Shown: positions 10,357 through 21,165, counted from the stretch's first letter. The stretch is 64,000 nucleotides of DNA from Cylindrotheca closterium (GCA_933822405.4 CAKOGP040001869.1:950816-1014815), one strand, 5' to 3'. Numbers and translations are program-made. The notes: generated by a model from the letters alone, not told the origin.

Positions 10357-10653
10357 CTACGTCGCAATGCTCGTGGTTTCCACCACGTAGATATGATTCT
10401 CATCGCGGGATACCAAATATTGTTGCGACTGAAAGGAGACGGTCAACTTGCGAAAGTCTTTATCATTGACAAGACTTGTGGTTTCCAACAACATTTGATA
10501 CAACACCGTCAAATTGGCTTCGGGAAGACTCCCCGACAAGACCAAGACATTGCCGTTCAGATCCAACAAGGCCCAACCAGTTTGGCCTTGAATAGGAGTT
10601 TGGTCCAAATCCAAATACTTTCCGGGGGTTACTGCAGTAGTCGTTGTTGCCAT
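10357..10653 (-). CDS. LAMTOR4-like Ragulator subunit
   Basis: I start at the ATG at 10653 (MATTTTAVTPGKYLDLDQTP), giving 98 residues. The longer frame to 10830 would add a run of His that is only the translated GAT microsatellite. The protein reads GQTGWALLDLNGNVLVLSG in its first half and KLTVSFQSQQYLVSRDENHI near the end. This pattern and the length match LAMTOR4 (human about 99 residues), a small roadblock-like subunit of the Ragulator complex. Ragulator anchors Rag GTPases on lysosomes for TORC1 activation. Recognition is from memory of the family; roadblock proteins are short and divergent, so another small longin/roadblock protein is possible. The next gene is divergent, with 263 bases between starts. 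Confidence 0.6.
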   Translation of the reverse strand: MATTTTAVTPGKYLDLDQTPIQGQTGWALLDLNGNVLVLSGSLPEANLTVLYQMLLETTSLVNDKDFRKLTVSFQSQQYLVSRDENHIYVVETTSIAT

Positions 10654-10709
10654 GGTTGATCTTTGTTCCTTTGTTTGAAAGATAGCTAAAGGCAATATAC
10701 AGTGGATGT

Positions 10710-10734
10710 GATGATGATGATGATGATGATGATG
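10710..10734. repeat. GAT microsatellite
   Basis: A pure run of about eight GAT/ATG units lies in the 5' flank of the LAMTOR4-like gene. Confidence 0.9.
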
Positions 10735-10916
10735 CAAGTGGTGTTTCGCCAGCGAGAGCAAGATGTTTCCAAACGGTCGAATGGGTCGTCTCAGGAAGCG
10801 ATCACCTGTCAACTTGAAACTGTCCATCACATTTGACTTCTATTCTCCATCAACCATTACAATCCCTACTCCATGAAAAAAACAGTAGCAAAAACAAGTG
10901 GACTACTGATAGAATC

Positions 10917-11627
10917 ATGAAAGCTTGTGCCTCGAACATTCTCACTCTCTGTTTGACCCTTTCTGGCAGCAACAACAACAACAACAACAATAATAACAAA
11001 TTAGGCACTATCAGTTCAACGAAACCTTCCATTGTGACCTGGTTGATTGATGGGAACAATCTGCAATGTTGCAGTGCAAGTGGTGGAATGGGTCGAATGG
11101 AGCGAAATGAAGTAATACAAGAAATTCAACAAATTGCTTCTCCCTCTTCTTCTTCTTCTTCTTCTTCTAGTGCGATTTTTTCATTACGTCATGATGATGA
11201 TGATGATGGTAATGATGCGAATCCACCAGACATTGTGCTTACCAAAAAGCAACGAAAGCTCCAGCAACGACAGAATTCCATTGCCAATGTCGTATTGGTC
11301 TTTGATGGAAACGAAAACGAGGAATTTCAAGAATTAATCACGAATCATCCATGGTTTCAAGTAATTATTACCGATGGAAAGGGAAAACGAAAAGATCGGG
11401 CCGATGATTATATCGTCCATCATGCCTTGCCGCAATTGAACGAACGATTCTTTGAAAAGCAGCAAGAGAAGAGCAGCGGCAGCCATGTCGTCCACTTGGT
11501 GTCGGCCGACAAGGAATTGCGCAAGCGTGCGATTGCCACGAGAATGACGAATGGGGGCTCTGTGGTTTATCCACCCAAATTTTGGAAGCAATACTTGCCG
11601 AATCTAATAAAACAGCAACAACAGTGA
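10917..11627 (+). CDS. NYN (YacP-like) domain protein, putative ribonuclease
   Basis: The ATG at 10917 gives 236 residues (MKACASNILTLCLTLSG); upstream codons lack an ATG. After an Asn run encoded by ACA/AAC repeats, the domain begins with IVTWLIDGNNLQCC. The DGNN aspartate is typical of NYN/PIN-like nucleases. It continues with NVVLVFDGNENEE, then KDRADDYIVHHAL and VHLVSADKELRKRA. The acidic residues D (DGNN), D (VFD), D-D (RADD) and D (SAD) are those expected to hold metal in YacP/Rae1-type RNases. The Ser run (about 90-100) and Asp run are low-complexity insertions. The N-terminus is hydrophobic and could be a weak targeting signal. The substrate is unknown; bacterial relatives cut mRNA or rRNA. 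Confidence 0.7.
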   Translation: MKACASNILTLCLTLSGSNNNNNNNNNKLGTISSTKPSIVTWLIDGNNLQCCSASGGMGRMERNEVIQEIQQIASPSSSSSSSSSAIFSLRHDDDDDGNDANPPDIVLTKKQRKLQQRQNSIANVVLVFDGNENEEFQELITNHPWFQVIITDGKGKRKDRADDYIVHHALPQLNERFFEKQQEKSSGSHVVHLVSADKELRKRAIATRMTNGGSVVYPPKFWKQYLPNLIKQQQQ

Positions 11628-11784
11628 CAACAACAACAACAACAACAACAAAAGTTGTCTGACAACAGCAGTGATTCTCCATAGCGAAAAAGGCGACGAC
11701 GTGTATTCATTCCATTGTAACCAGTAACAATGTAGTTCTAATATTGTTATCTTTAAAGTACACTAGAATCGAAGTTTTGCACAC

Positions 11785-14257
11785 TTATGGTCGCAGCGCA
11801 ATGGGCGTCGAATTGCTCGATGATTGACTTGCCTTGCCATCCATCATGAGCGAGGCACCAAAGGTCTTGAATTCGGCCAATTCATCGGCCAAGGACATTG
11901 TCATTCCGCCCTCTGCTGCCTTTACTATGGCACCAGCGGCACCGTCACTCTGGTTAGGACCAGGAGCCGTATTACTTGTAGTAGTATTTGTAGCGACACT
12001 ATCAAACAAGGCTAATCGCCTGGGAGCTGTCGAACAAATGGAAGCCATTCCATTGGCAGATGACAAGAGTAGGTTCGATGTTGCTTCCAAAGACGATCCT
12101 ATTCCATTTCCACTCGATCGCTTTTCGCCATGACTGCTTGTTGTATATGAGTCCACGGCAAATGGCATGTCATCATCATCACCAAGACTTTGTCCAAAGG
12201 CACCATGATGATTGTCATAGTAAAACTCATCTGGACGAGTCCTAGGATTCATGAATCCTGTACCAATGTCTGGTGGCATCAAATCGTTCAAGTTAAAGGC
12301 TTGTCGCAATTCATCGTCCAAATTTGGCGAAGCCGTGGGTCGTTGAAAGGGACTCGAATGCAAGAGATCCAAAGACGTCTGGTGATTCCTGGAATGTTGC
12401 TGATTTTTGAATTCTCCCGTGGGTGGGGTTCCAACCATAGCTGCCGCAGCGGATGGTGGCAAGAAGGGTTGACTGGGTGGTTCTCCGACAAATCCAGCCG
12501 GTCGGACAAAGGGTGGCGTCACGCTGGTGGACCGCGGTGGAATCAATGTGGATACCCCAGGTACTGCACCGGGTGGTGTGGGAGCCGTCCCCAGTAAAAA
12601 TCCAGTCGTTGGAGTAGAAGAAAGGGATGTCCCCGACAGCGGTCCAGGAGATCCCCGACCATCGAGTACTCCTCTGGTGGTGGTGGCCGGTGAGCTGGGT
12701 GGTCCCGCCATATTGGGCAACTGGTTGTTGTAGCCATAACCATATTCACCAGCCGTTGCCAAATTGGAAGGTTTCAACGCCGGAGAAGATCCTGGTGGTG
12801 GCGGTGGTGTGCTAACGTTGTTTTGATTATTGTTGGAGAATTGGGGTGGCGCATGATGAAGTGCCGCTCGTCGCTTTTCGGCCGCCTCCCTCGTCTCTCC
12901 ATCCGCATTGGCATTCTCAGTATTGTTGTTCATGAGCATGGCCAAAGATAATGCACTCAAGTTCTTGGTCGGAGGATTCGATTGGGACGTTGGTGACTGT
13001 TGTGGAAATGATTGTTCTTGATGCTGTAGTTGTTCTTGCTGCTGTTGCTGTTGCTGCTGCGACATGTGGGTGCCGTTTTGATGCAAAATTGGCAGGTCAC
13101 TATTCCGCCGCATTGCATTGGACATGATGGGAGGTACCTTTCTGGGTTGATGATAGCCATCCACATCCGAGTTGGATCGATAATAGCCAGGGGATCGTTG
13201 TTTGTTGGGCGCTGATCGTGCCGCACTCAGTTCCTGTTGCTGCTGCTGAGGTGACATTCGAATGTGATGATTGGGGTTCGCATAGGTTTGGGCCGCATTC
13301 ATTTGTTGTTTCATGGGGATTGGTTGCGATGCCGTTCGTATCGCTGTCGGAATGGCAATCGAGTATTTGGGAACTTCTGGAACCAACTGTTGAACCATAC
13401 TGTCGGGTGCATAGAATACCTTCCAACCCAACTCACCGTAGGGTGTCAGTACGGAATGCGGTTGGCCTTGTGACAAGAATCCTTGATTGCTAATAAGACC
13501 CGTCACATCGTCATTGCCTTCGCTGACGACATAAATACTAAAGCCCACATGATTGTCGGTCCCCAACGTCTGTCGTTGTCGTAAGGCTTGGGCTGGAAGC
13601 ATTCTGGACCAACCATACAAGGTCCTCAACCAAACGACAATGGATTTGCAGACTTGTCGTAATTGAACAATAGGATCGGCGGCTGCTACATTATGTTGAA
13701 AGGAATAGGTCGTTTTGGGAGCATATTCCAAACACCAACGTTCCAACAATTCGCGGCGTCCGTCATCGTGTTGATAAAAGACATCTAATCGAAGAGGAAC
13801 GTGCAAGGATCGTTTCCATCGATGCAAAATGGAACTAGCAGAAATAATAGGAAGAGAAAAAGGGATGGAAAGGATTGATTAGAAACAAAAGTAGCAACAA
13901 CAACAAGTGCAGGACGTGGACCAATCACATTATTATATTCCAATCAATCAATCATTCCAATCAATCAATCAATCATTCCAATCACAACCAATCACGATCT
14001 ACAACTTACCGCACACCTTGAACTTCAGGCACCAGCAAATTGAATCGACTACTACTATTGCTCCCCGGTACATTTTCAATCCAGCATCGACTTCCCACCA
14101 CGATTTCCGCCGCCTTGGCAATGGCTTCAAAGACCACTTGATCGCATTTCGCCCGAGGTCCGTTGTTGTTTTGTTCTTGTTGGGCTGAAGATGACGATGG
14201 AACATTGGTAGCAGCTGCCAAAGGACCTTGAGCAGTTTGTCCTCTCCAAGATGACAT
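11785..14257 (-). CDS. ATG13: Autophagy protein 13 (ATG13), HORMA domain
   Basis: Two exons: 14257-14010 and 13834-11785; the intron 14009-13835 has GTAAGT and GCTAG ends. Splicing joins VQGVR to SILHRWKRSL in frame for 765 residues. The N-terminal 230 residues resemble the ATG13 HORMA domain: KCDQVVFEAIAKAAEIVVGS, then LHVPLRLDVFY, GRRELLERWCLEY, and VVWLRTLYGWSRMLPA, with the arginine-containing RTLY.W.R.LPA pattern. The rest is disordered, rich in Gln, Pro, Ser and Asn, as in other ATG13 proteins, with several PPSxP-like stretches. ATG13 is the scaffold of the ATG1/ULK kinase complex and is phosphorylated by TORC1. It sits next to the LAMTOR4-like gene, which acts upstream of TORC1 in other organisms. 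Low-complexity boundaries are uncertain; the HORMA call is fairly good. Confidence 0.75.
13938..13985. repeat. Short ATCA/CATTCCA tandem repeats in the ATG13 intron
   Basis: The intron holds two runs of AATC units, each followed by ATTCCAATC. They add little beyond intron length. Confidence 0.8.
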
Positions 14258-15084
14258 AGTTTGGTGTGATGGCAGTGATTAAATTAGTCGTGAAGCCAAT
14301 AAAAGAAAGGCTGTGCCGATGAAGGTCTGAAGATGATTGATATCTGTCAACAATGACTCGTGAATCCAAAATTTGTTTCAGCAAGAGCTTTGGTTTCACA
14401 ATCTGAGGGCTATCGTTGTTCTAGTTCTTTCTTTACTGATGTGCCGCGGTTCGGTACTCTCTGCAGTATTTTCTGGTCGTTTTGAGATGCGGTTGATGGA
14501 TGTTGATGATAAAAGAGTCCTCCGTTCAATGACAGGGAAGTTGTCAAAAAGTGCACACAAACGAGATGCAGTAATTCTGACGCCAAAGGTACTGAAAAAG
14601 CCGAAACTTGAAAATTCTTTTTGGTATGTTCGCCGCACGTTGGTAATTCGGTTGGATACCGACCATCGTACCGGTACAGGACCAGGTACCTGGTACGTGT
14701 ACCTTCGATGTGCATCGTGCGTGCGTGGAACGAAAATCTTTTCGCCCAGTTTTGGCGTTTCCTAATAATTTGTGGTGGCTCGATCACGCCCAACCATAAA
14801 TGTTAGTCTTTCCATTGGCATAATTTTGCTTCACATTTAATCGTCAAAATAAGAATTACCCCTTCAGTACGTGTAGAAATGTACGGGCGCATAACGGTTT
14901 TTGAGAGGATTGCATTCTTTCCGTTGTTTCTCTAACCCAACTTGGATGACGAAAGGGAGTGGGGATGCCTTGCCGCTTTGGTCCACTTTGAATTTGTACT
15001 CGTACCTCTTGTACGATTGCAATTGTGAATATACAGAGGTACAGGTGGGTATAACCACCAACCACTATCAAGGACGCACTATCC
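14258..15084. other. Intergenic, divergent promoter region
   Basis: About 830 bases separate ATG13 and the ArfGAP gene. A 130-codon frame at 14373-14765 has no family similarity and starts at a TTG; I do not accept it. The word ACCAGGTACCTGGTAC at 14681-14696 is largely palindromic. Confidence 0.55.
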
Positions 15085-16758
15085 ATGAGCGTGGCGATTG
15101 CATCATCAGCTTCCAGAACCACCTCCTCCACTTCTTCCACTTCCACTTCCAATCATAATAACAACAATTCCCAGAACGACCAACAAATCGGACTAAACGA
15201 TCTCAATCGCAACAAAATGTCACCCAAAGATGTCGCTAATGCAATTGATTACGCACACCGAGAGTCCGTCGAAAATCTCTTGACCAAAAACTCGGAGGAT
15301 GATAGTCACCGAATGAAGGATGAGGATTTGAACAGATTACGAAAACTTCCAGGGAATGACGCTTGCATTGATTGTGGAGAGAAGGATCCCATTTGGGCAT
15401 CGGTCAATTTGGGCATTTTTGTCTGCCTGTCGTGTTCGGGGTCGCACCGGTGAGTGTAGTGTCATCGATTCCATGTCTGATTCTGATTGTATGAATACGA
15501 GTCCTTGGCTTTCGTTCCGCAGCGTTCTCACTGTGTGCCTGTCTACTATTTATTGTTATTCCTTGTCGTCAACACTATCTATCTATTTATTAATGACATT
15601 AACAACAACAACAACAACAACAACAGAGCATTGGGAACACACGTATCCTTTGTCAGATCCGTTCAAATGGATTCTTGGTCGGACATACAACTAAAGAAAA
15701 TGTACAATGGAGGAAATGATGAATGTGCTGCCTTTTTGAAAAAACATGGGATTGCATCCGATTCTTCCCTGAAAGAAAAGTATGATTCTCGAGCCGCCTA
15801 CGGGTTTCAAAAGGTGCTGCTTGCGAGAATCAATGGAGAACCGGAACCTACGGAATTGCCAGAACTCCCCAAGAAAAAGCCAATCAAGCGTCACTCTTTG
15901 AAGCTGGAAGGCTTTGGCAGTGCCCCTCGTGATTCACAACAAAGGAAGGGACTCTTTCAAAGAATTAGAACCATGTCCATGAACGACGATGGGACACCAT
16001 CCCCGCCACCAATGCCAACTACTAGTGCTCTTTCCTCGGGCAACATTGGTGAGTTGCCTGGAAAGGCCATTCCGCAACAACCCGAAGATATCTTTACCAA
16101 ACTTGGTTTCGGTCCAGCCTCGATTGGATCCATCTCGGATGTGGATCTGAGTGAACATGGCGGCGGTGGTGGTGTTGATAGAAGCGAACGAAATTTGATT
16201 GAGGATGGTGACAATAAAAGTACGGATGAGGAGGATGAATTCAATATTGATGACCTTGTCAACCAAATTGTAGAAGACAATGACATGTCTTCGACCGTCA
16301 GTCGTTGGAGCAAGGCACAACGGGAATCTATCGAAAAGAACATTGAGGAGCAAGGAGATAAGGCAGAAAATGAAGAAGGAAACATCTTTCATCGACTCAG
16401 TCGCTCCAGTTGGTTTGCAGGAGGAAACAACCAAAATGGAACAGATGGTAAGAGTCCAATGGAAAAGTTGGAAGAGGAGATTCGAAAAATTGAACACGAT
16501 GACATCATGTCCATCATTCAAGATGATAATGACACCATCACCACTACTACCGGCACGGAAACGGACACGACCATGGCATCTCAAAGTCCAGTGGCACCCG
16601 AAGCGCCATTAACAGGAGGTGATGATAATGATGAAATCCTCGCGTCTCCCCCGGGAGGCTTCTTTCGCAAAGTCAGTCGGACCATTAGCGGTACTAAAAC
16701 ATTACGAGACACAAAGGATGCTGAGGCGGCACTGGATAAATTCATGGATGACCTATAA
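15085..16758 (+). CDS. ArfGAP domain protein
   Basis: Two exons, 15085-15449 and 15627-16758; the intron has GTGAGT and AACAG ends. Spliced length is 498 residues. The ArfGAP zinc finger is CIDC, sixteen residues, CLSC, followed by SGSHR with the catalytic arginine finger; the intron splits that Arg codon (CG/A). The domain continues ALGTHVSFVRSVQMDSW and ends near KEKYDSRAAYGFQK. ArfGAPs stimulate GTP hydrolysis on Arf GTPases and so end vesicle coat cycles at Golgi, endosome or plasma membrane. The N-terminal 45 residues and the C-terminal 300 are Ser/Asp/Glu-rich and disordered, with no PH, ANK or BAR domain visible. It most resembles the SMAP/AGD-like group in the finger, but I cannot place it further. 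Confidence 0.9.
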
Positions 16759-17059
16759 TAGGTCGAAGTGCCATGACGCCAGTTTTTGATGCGGAGTCCA
16801 AAAAGAAGAAGAAACGGACTCGCTCGCCTTGTAAATCCGTTGTGTATGAATGAATGAATGAATAATCCTAGGAGGACTATAAATTAGATTCTTTGTAGCT
16901 ATTACAAAAAATGCAGTATGAGCTGGATCCTTGGTACCTAGGAGTAGTTGGATGTCAGGCGGACGGACATTGATGTGTGGTGGAAGATGAGAACCCCTTT
17001 CTATACTATAGTACACACATCATCATTGAATCATCTGTATCGTTGTGACAATAACCACC
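16759..17059. other. Intergenic (about 300 bases)
   Basis: This lies between the ArfGAP stop and the FKBP start, both genes on the plus strand. It includes a short TGAA repeat at 16846-16861. No gene is seen. Confidence 0.6.
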
Positions 17060-18064
17060 ATGGCACCCTTATCCTGCCGTCAAACGGGATTGAGTTGCAT
17101 GCTATTGCTGTGCGCTCATGTCTCTATAGTAGCGTCACTTGCTCTTATCCCTTCTGGCAGTCCAATTCATGGACCTGTCGAGAAGATGACAACGATGATG
17201 ATTCGCAAGGACCCATCAACAGCCCAAGAAACACGGCGTCGGTGGCTTTCCAATGGACTGTCCTTCCTTGGTACTTCTTGTATTGTACCCCTGATAGTAT
17301 TCCCCAATGTAGTCAATGCTGCTGCCACTGTGAAAGATCCACTTCCCGAATCCATTGCCACGGTCGTCTTGGTATCACCGTCCTCTCGCCTTGGCGTTCA
17401 ACTGATGGACGTTGACATTGGCAACAAGGTGGTGGCAGCTGTCAAGTCGACCGAGCCCGAAGGAATGGGAGCTACCAATGGTTTGCAAGAAGGCATGATT
17501 GCGATTGGAAGTAAGGAGACCTCGAAAGATATTGTCCAGCAAATCAAGTATGGACCCTATCCGGTCGTATTGCAGTTTTATAACCTGGCGAGAGAAATGG
17601 AGGCTCCCAGTGCAGCAGAAGGACTAAAGCGCTTTCAAGAAAAGCAAAAGGAAGCAAGTGTTCCAGTAAATGATCGGAAAGAAGCTTCCGTTTCCTTCTC
17701 TGGAGCAGGTTTGGGTACCAAAACCATTCGCAAAGGAACTGATTGCGAATTGAAGGTCCGACGAGGGGATACCGTCAAGATCCGATACGAAGCCCGAGTG
17801 GCTTCTCCTGGTGGACCCATTTACGACTCTACGCAAGATAGAGGAGGACCAGTTACATTTACTTTAGGGAATGGCAAGGCTCTGAATGGAGTGGAAATTG
17901 GTATGGGGGGAATGTGTACAGGCGAGGTACGAGATTTGGACATTCCCAGTGGTTTGGGGTATGGACGCTTTGGATCAGAGTATTACGATATTCCAGGAGA
18001 TGTTCGATTGTGGTGGAGAGTTGAGCTATTACAATTGGAGCCTGGCGACATGAAGTTTCGGTAA
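17060..18064 (+). CDS. FKBP-type peptidyl-prolyl isomerase, probable thylakoid lumen
   Basis: I start at the ATG at 17060 (MAPLSCRQTGL), giving 334 residues. Residues 1-30 form a signal peptide ending VASLALIP. A second signal follows: TRRRWLSNGLSFLG, a hydrophobic stretch, then NVVNAAA. The twin arginine plus AxA-like site indicates Tat-dependent export into the thylakoid lumen. A middle segment (about 90-180) resembles a PDZ-like fold (SRLGVQLMDVD, GLQEGMIAIG). The FKBP domain fills the C-terminus: RRGDTVKIRYEARV, IYDSTQDRGGPVTFTLGNG, GEVRDLDIPSGLGYG. The usual Trp in the binding pocket is replaced (LNGVEIG), as in many lumenal FKBPs, so isomerase activity may be low. It converges on the CtpA-type protease gene, 92 bases apart. 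A role in folding or assembly of photosystem proteins is an inference. Confidence 0.87.
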   Translation: MAPLSCRQTGLSCMLLLCAHVSIVASLALIPSGSPIHGPVEKMTTMMIRKDPSTAQETRRRWLSNGLSFLGTSCIVPLIVFPNVVNAAATVKDPLPESIATVVLVSPSSRLGVQLMDVDIGNKVVAAVKSTEPEGMGATNGLQEGMIAIGSKETSKDIVQQIKYGPYPVVLQFYNLAREMEAPSAAEGLKRFQEKQKEASVPVNDRKEASVSFSGAGLGTKTIRKGTDCELKVRRGDTVKIRYEARVASPGGPIYDSTQDRGGPVTFTLGNGKALNGVEIGMGGMCTGEVRDLDIPSGLGYGRFGSEYYDIPGDVRLWWRVELLQLEPGDMKFR

Positions 18065-18156
18065 CCTGGAAGGCGTTCCCTTTGCTTCGAATGTTGAAAT
18101 CTGTACCTTGCGGGTGCAGCATGAGCAACCGCAAATCGGAATAGCAAGCCCAGAAC

Positions 18157-19726
18157 TCAAAAGGCAATGTCCTTCATGCAGTCCAAGGCTGAGTCGTTGG
18201 TTCCACAACTTTTCAGTTCCACGTCAGGCGAGATACCAATACCGTGAATATCATTTCCCGATGGAGTAATGTACTTGGCCTTGGTGACGGAGATGCCAGC
18301 TCCATCTTGGAGCTCTTGCAAGTTTTGTATCCGTCTTTTGTCATGCAAGCAAAAGAAAGAGAAGTAACACAAAAGATAAAATGCCTGTGAGAAATCAGTC
18401 GACCGGGCGCATGGAAGCAAAACAAAGCCATCCCAATCACTGTTCTTACCCTTTTCCAAATGTCTTGGTACCAACCACTGTGGCCCGGTGGTTGTCTTTC
18501 AAGGCCGCTGTCAAAATCTCAGAAGCACTTGCCGTTCGTTGGTCCACCAACAAGTAGAGTGGCTGACTTGTGTCGCTACCTACTCCATCATTGATGTAAA
18601 TGGTGGAACGGCCCGACTTGTCAACTTCAGAAATAATCCGTGATTGAACTGGAAGAAACAACTTGGCAACGTCGACGCCTGCAGGCATGTAGCCTCCTGC
18701 ATTGCCTCGAAGATCAATGACCAAGGCACTAACAGACGCCTTTCGGATTTCATCGAGGGCTTCCCGAACTAGCCTTTCGGTTTCCAAGCTGAAACTATTC
18801 ACCTTGATAAGGCCAACATTCTTGCCATTTGAGGAAGTAAAGGTGGATGTTTTGACGGACTGGGTTTTGATTTGCGATCTCACAAGAGAAATGTTTTCAA
18901 CCGCGTTGGCTGGTTTGCCGTCTTCGCTACCATGCTGAATCGTCAACGTAAGCCCTGTATCTGGATCACCCCGGCATTTGGCGGCAACAAACTCGGCCGT
19001 GGCACCGGCAATGTCCTCCCCATCCACCTTCAATATTGTATCACCAGGGAGTATTCCATTTTTGTCGGCAGGTCCATCAGGAATGACGTTAAGAACCACA
19101 ATCTTTCCGGTTGCCCGGTCGCCGATGAGTTGAACTCCACACCCTGCCTTGGGCACTGCGCCACCCCTGGCGTAGGCTGTGAGCGATTCGTATTGTTCGG
19201 GCGTCAAAAATCGAGTGTAGGGATCTCCCAAGACGGAAAGCATGTCCCGAATAGTAGAATAGACAAATTCCTTTTCATCGGGTCCTACGCCAGTAACTTT
19301 AGTCACAGCCTTGAGGCGTTCCTTCCTCCATCCTTCTTCACCCTTGTTGTTGAAGGTTTGGTCCACATATTGACGACTGACTTCTCGCCAAACATTGTCT
19401 ACCAAAAGTTGTTCTTCTGTGAGCGCTGATGCAATAGATTTTCGTATTCTTGGCATTGTCCAATGATGTTGGTGGGTGGCATCATTGAAACCCATGGGTG
19501 CTGGTGGTTCCATGGTAACTGGAGCAAATGCAATCATTGATGATAGAATCATAGCGCCGACCGCCTTCCATGTATTTTTCGCAACATTATCAATTTCTTC
19601 GAGAGGTAGGTTTGGATAAGGCTCAATCATAGTTGAAGAAAATATGTGCTTGGGCTGATTCACATTCCTGGATTGTTGCAACGCCGTTGAGACCGCCACC
19701 AACTGAACCAATATTGAAACTTTCAT
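18157..19726 (-). CDS. C-terminal processing peptidase (CtpA/D1P type, family S41)
   Basis: Exons are 19726-18450 and 18334-18157, with an intron of GTAAG and AAAAG ends; spliced length 484 residues. The N-terminus has a signal peptide, and a second hydrophobic stretch (MILSSMIAFAPVTM, about 57-70) could be a lumen-targeting signal. A PDZ domain lies at about 185-275 (CGVQLIGDRATGKIVVLNV, GILPGDTILKVDGEDI). The S41 catalytic core has LVIDLRGNAGGYMPAGVDVA, then TASASEILTAALKD and GTKTFGKG. Ser400 and Lys425 are 25 apart, as in the known Ser/Lys dyad. The intron falls within the Gly codon after Lys425; exon 2 supplies LQDGAGISVTKAKYITPSG and GIGISPDVEL. Such enzymes trim the D1 protein of photosystem II in the lumen. 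Other CtpA paralogues process other lumenal substrates, so the D1 role is probable, not proven. Confidence 0.9.
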
Positions 19727-20059
19727 GTTCCTTCAGAGTGCCCAGCTTGTTCGATCCCTGAGCTCCTGGGATTGCCTATGCGTCCAATGTCAACTTGTTC
19801 TATTCCTCTAGATGGCCGTGGTCATCAGATGTAGACTGAAACGATGCTATTTGCTGATTTCTCATCGTCAGTTACTGTCGAATTCAGATGAATGACGATT
19901 GACCGTGACTGTGATCGGGGAGTCAGTCCCGAGTAGACTGGAGATCCGAACACATACTGAATACACTGTACATATTATGCGACCTCACATCAATCAATCC
20001 TTCTTCTCCTTCCGACACAAAGTAAACGTGGAAGCCAATTGCAACTTGACAACTTCGCC
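19727..20059. other. Divergent promoter between protease and plastid protein genes
   Basis: About 330 bases between opposing starts. It contains TGACTGTGATC and TGACGA words but no clear paired motif. No gene is seen. Confidence 0.5.
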
Positions 20060-20854
20060 ATGAGACAAACAACCGCATCGACTGTCATCAATTTTACTTT
20101 ACTTGCCTTGCAGCTTGTCAGTCCAGCTTTAAGCTTTTCGACAGCACCAAGAGTTGTGATTGGCACGATCGGACCACAGAAAGAAGTGCGTGCAATTACA
20201 TCCCCAAAACGAAGGTCCCAGCTATGCATGTTGGACGAATGTTTTGGTGCCGTGACAGGGTCCTTTCTCATGGCTGGAAGTGAGATGCTTGATGCTACGG
20301 CAGCTGCGATGGATGGTACCGAGATGATGACTCCCGAGTATGCAGCTTTGGATTCCGACCCAGCCATATCCTTGGCGCTCGGCGTTATGTTTGTGACATT
20401 TCTCATTTCCATATCACTTGGGGCCGAACAAGAAGAGACAAAGGCTGGACTTTTAGAGGACGAAAAGGCCGTCACCGCCGCACCAGCAAATAAGTTTGAG
20501 AATATCTCAAAAATTGAAATGGCGAGTAAAGACTCGGTGACAAATCAGAAGGCTCCTATTGCCGTGAGCGCTTCCAAGAGCACATCAAATAGTTCACAGC
20601 AGATGGATCGCGACATTCCACTGGAAGTAGGTGCAATTTTAAAGGCCTACAAAGAGGCAGATGATGACTTGTTTCTTCGTGCTTTGTCGTTACTTGTTGG
20701 AAGAATCAAGTCGACGAACTCAGAACTGAATGAAACCAAGAGATTATTCCGAGCTGTCAAGGAAGAAAAACGAAAAATGGAAGACCAGTACGAACTTCGC
20801 AAATATCAACTCGAAAAGGCGGAAGAAAAGCTGAAACAGATGCGCTCAAAGTAA
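20060..20854 (+). CDS. Unknown plastid-targeted membrane protein with C-terminal coiled coil
   Basis: The ATG at 20060 gives 264 residues. Residues 1-30 form a signal peptide with the ASAFAP-like site ALSFSTAP, followed by a Lys/Arg-bearing transit segment. One transmembrane helix lies at about residues 110-128 (SLALGVMFVTFLISISLGA). After a Ser/Ala/Lys linker comes a helical region (ILKAYKEADDDLFLRALSLL) and a charged coiled coil to the end (KEEKRKMEDQYELRKYQLEK). I do not recognise the family. The order (presequence, single helix, coiled coil) suits a plastid envelope or thylakoid anchor protein. Confidence 0.7.
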   Translation: MRQTTASTVINFTLLALQLVSPALSFSTAPRVVIGTIGPQKEVRAITSPKRRSQLCMLDECFGAVTGSFLMAGSEMLDATAAAMDGTEMMTPEYAALDSDPAISLALGVMFVTFLISISLGAEQEETKAGLLEDEKAVTAAPANKFENISKIEMASKDSVTNQKAPIAVSASKSTSNSSQQMDRDIPLEVGAILKAYKEADDDLFLRALSLLVGRIKSTNSELNETKRLFRAVKEEKRKMEDQYELRKYQLEKAEEKLKQMRSK

Positions 20855-21165
20855 AATGAATTAATCCCAAGAGATGCATGAAACGAATGAATCAATACAA
20901 GTATTGCAAACAACAAATAGAAGAAAGATGCCACAGCAACATTTGAATACAGAAAACCAGCCCCGATGAGATAATCCTTGACCACAAACTGAGGTGGCTT
21001 GAAAATTACAGCCATACGTTTTCGACCCGTCTTAAAATCCTAGCTGTACATGGAATAAACATTTTATATGTATTACCTAAATCTAAACATGATAGCGACG
21101 CACTCAGTCTAGTGCATTGGGATGAATCAAAAATTGTTTTCGATACAAATGTAGTGATCAGCTGA
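20855..21165. other. Intergenic between convergent genes
   Basis: About 310 bases, AT-rich, between two stop codons. Nothing coding or structured is recognised. Confidence 0.6.

Noticed and set aside
10654..10830. N-terminal extension of the LAMTOR4-like protein with a His run
   Set aside because: The His run is the translated GAT microsatellite, and the ATG at 10653 gives the expected family length.
14670..14710. Palindromic GGTACC-rich words, also seen near 41785-41810
   Set aside because: They are short, lack flanking duplications and could be chance; there is no mobile element evidence.
14373..14765. 130-codon open frame between ATG13 and ArfGAP
   Set aside because: It starts at a TTG, has no family resemblance and lies in a divergent promoter region.
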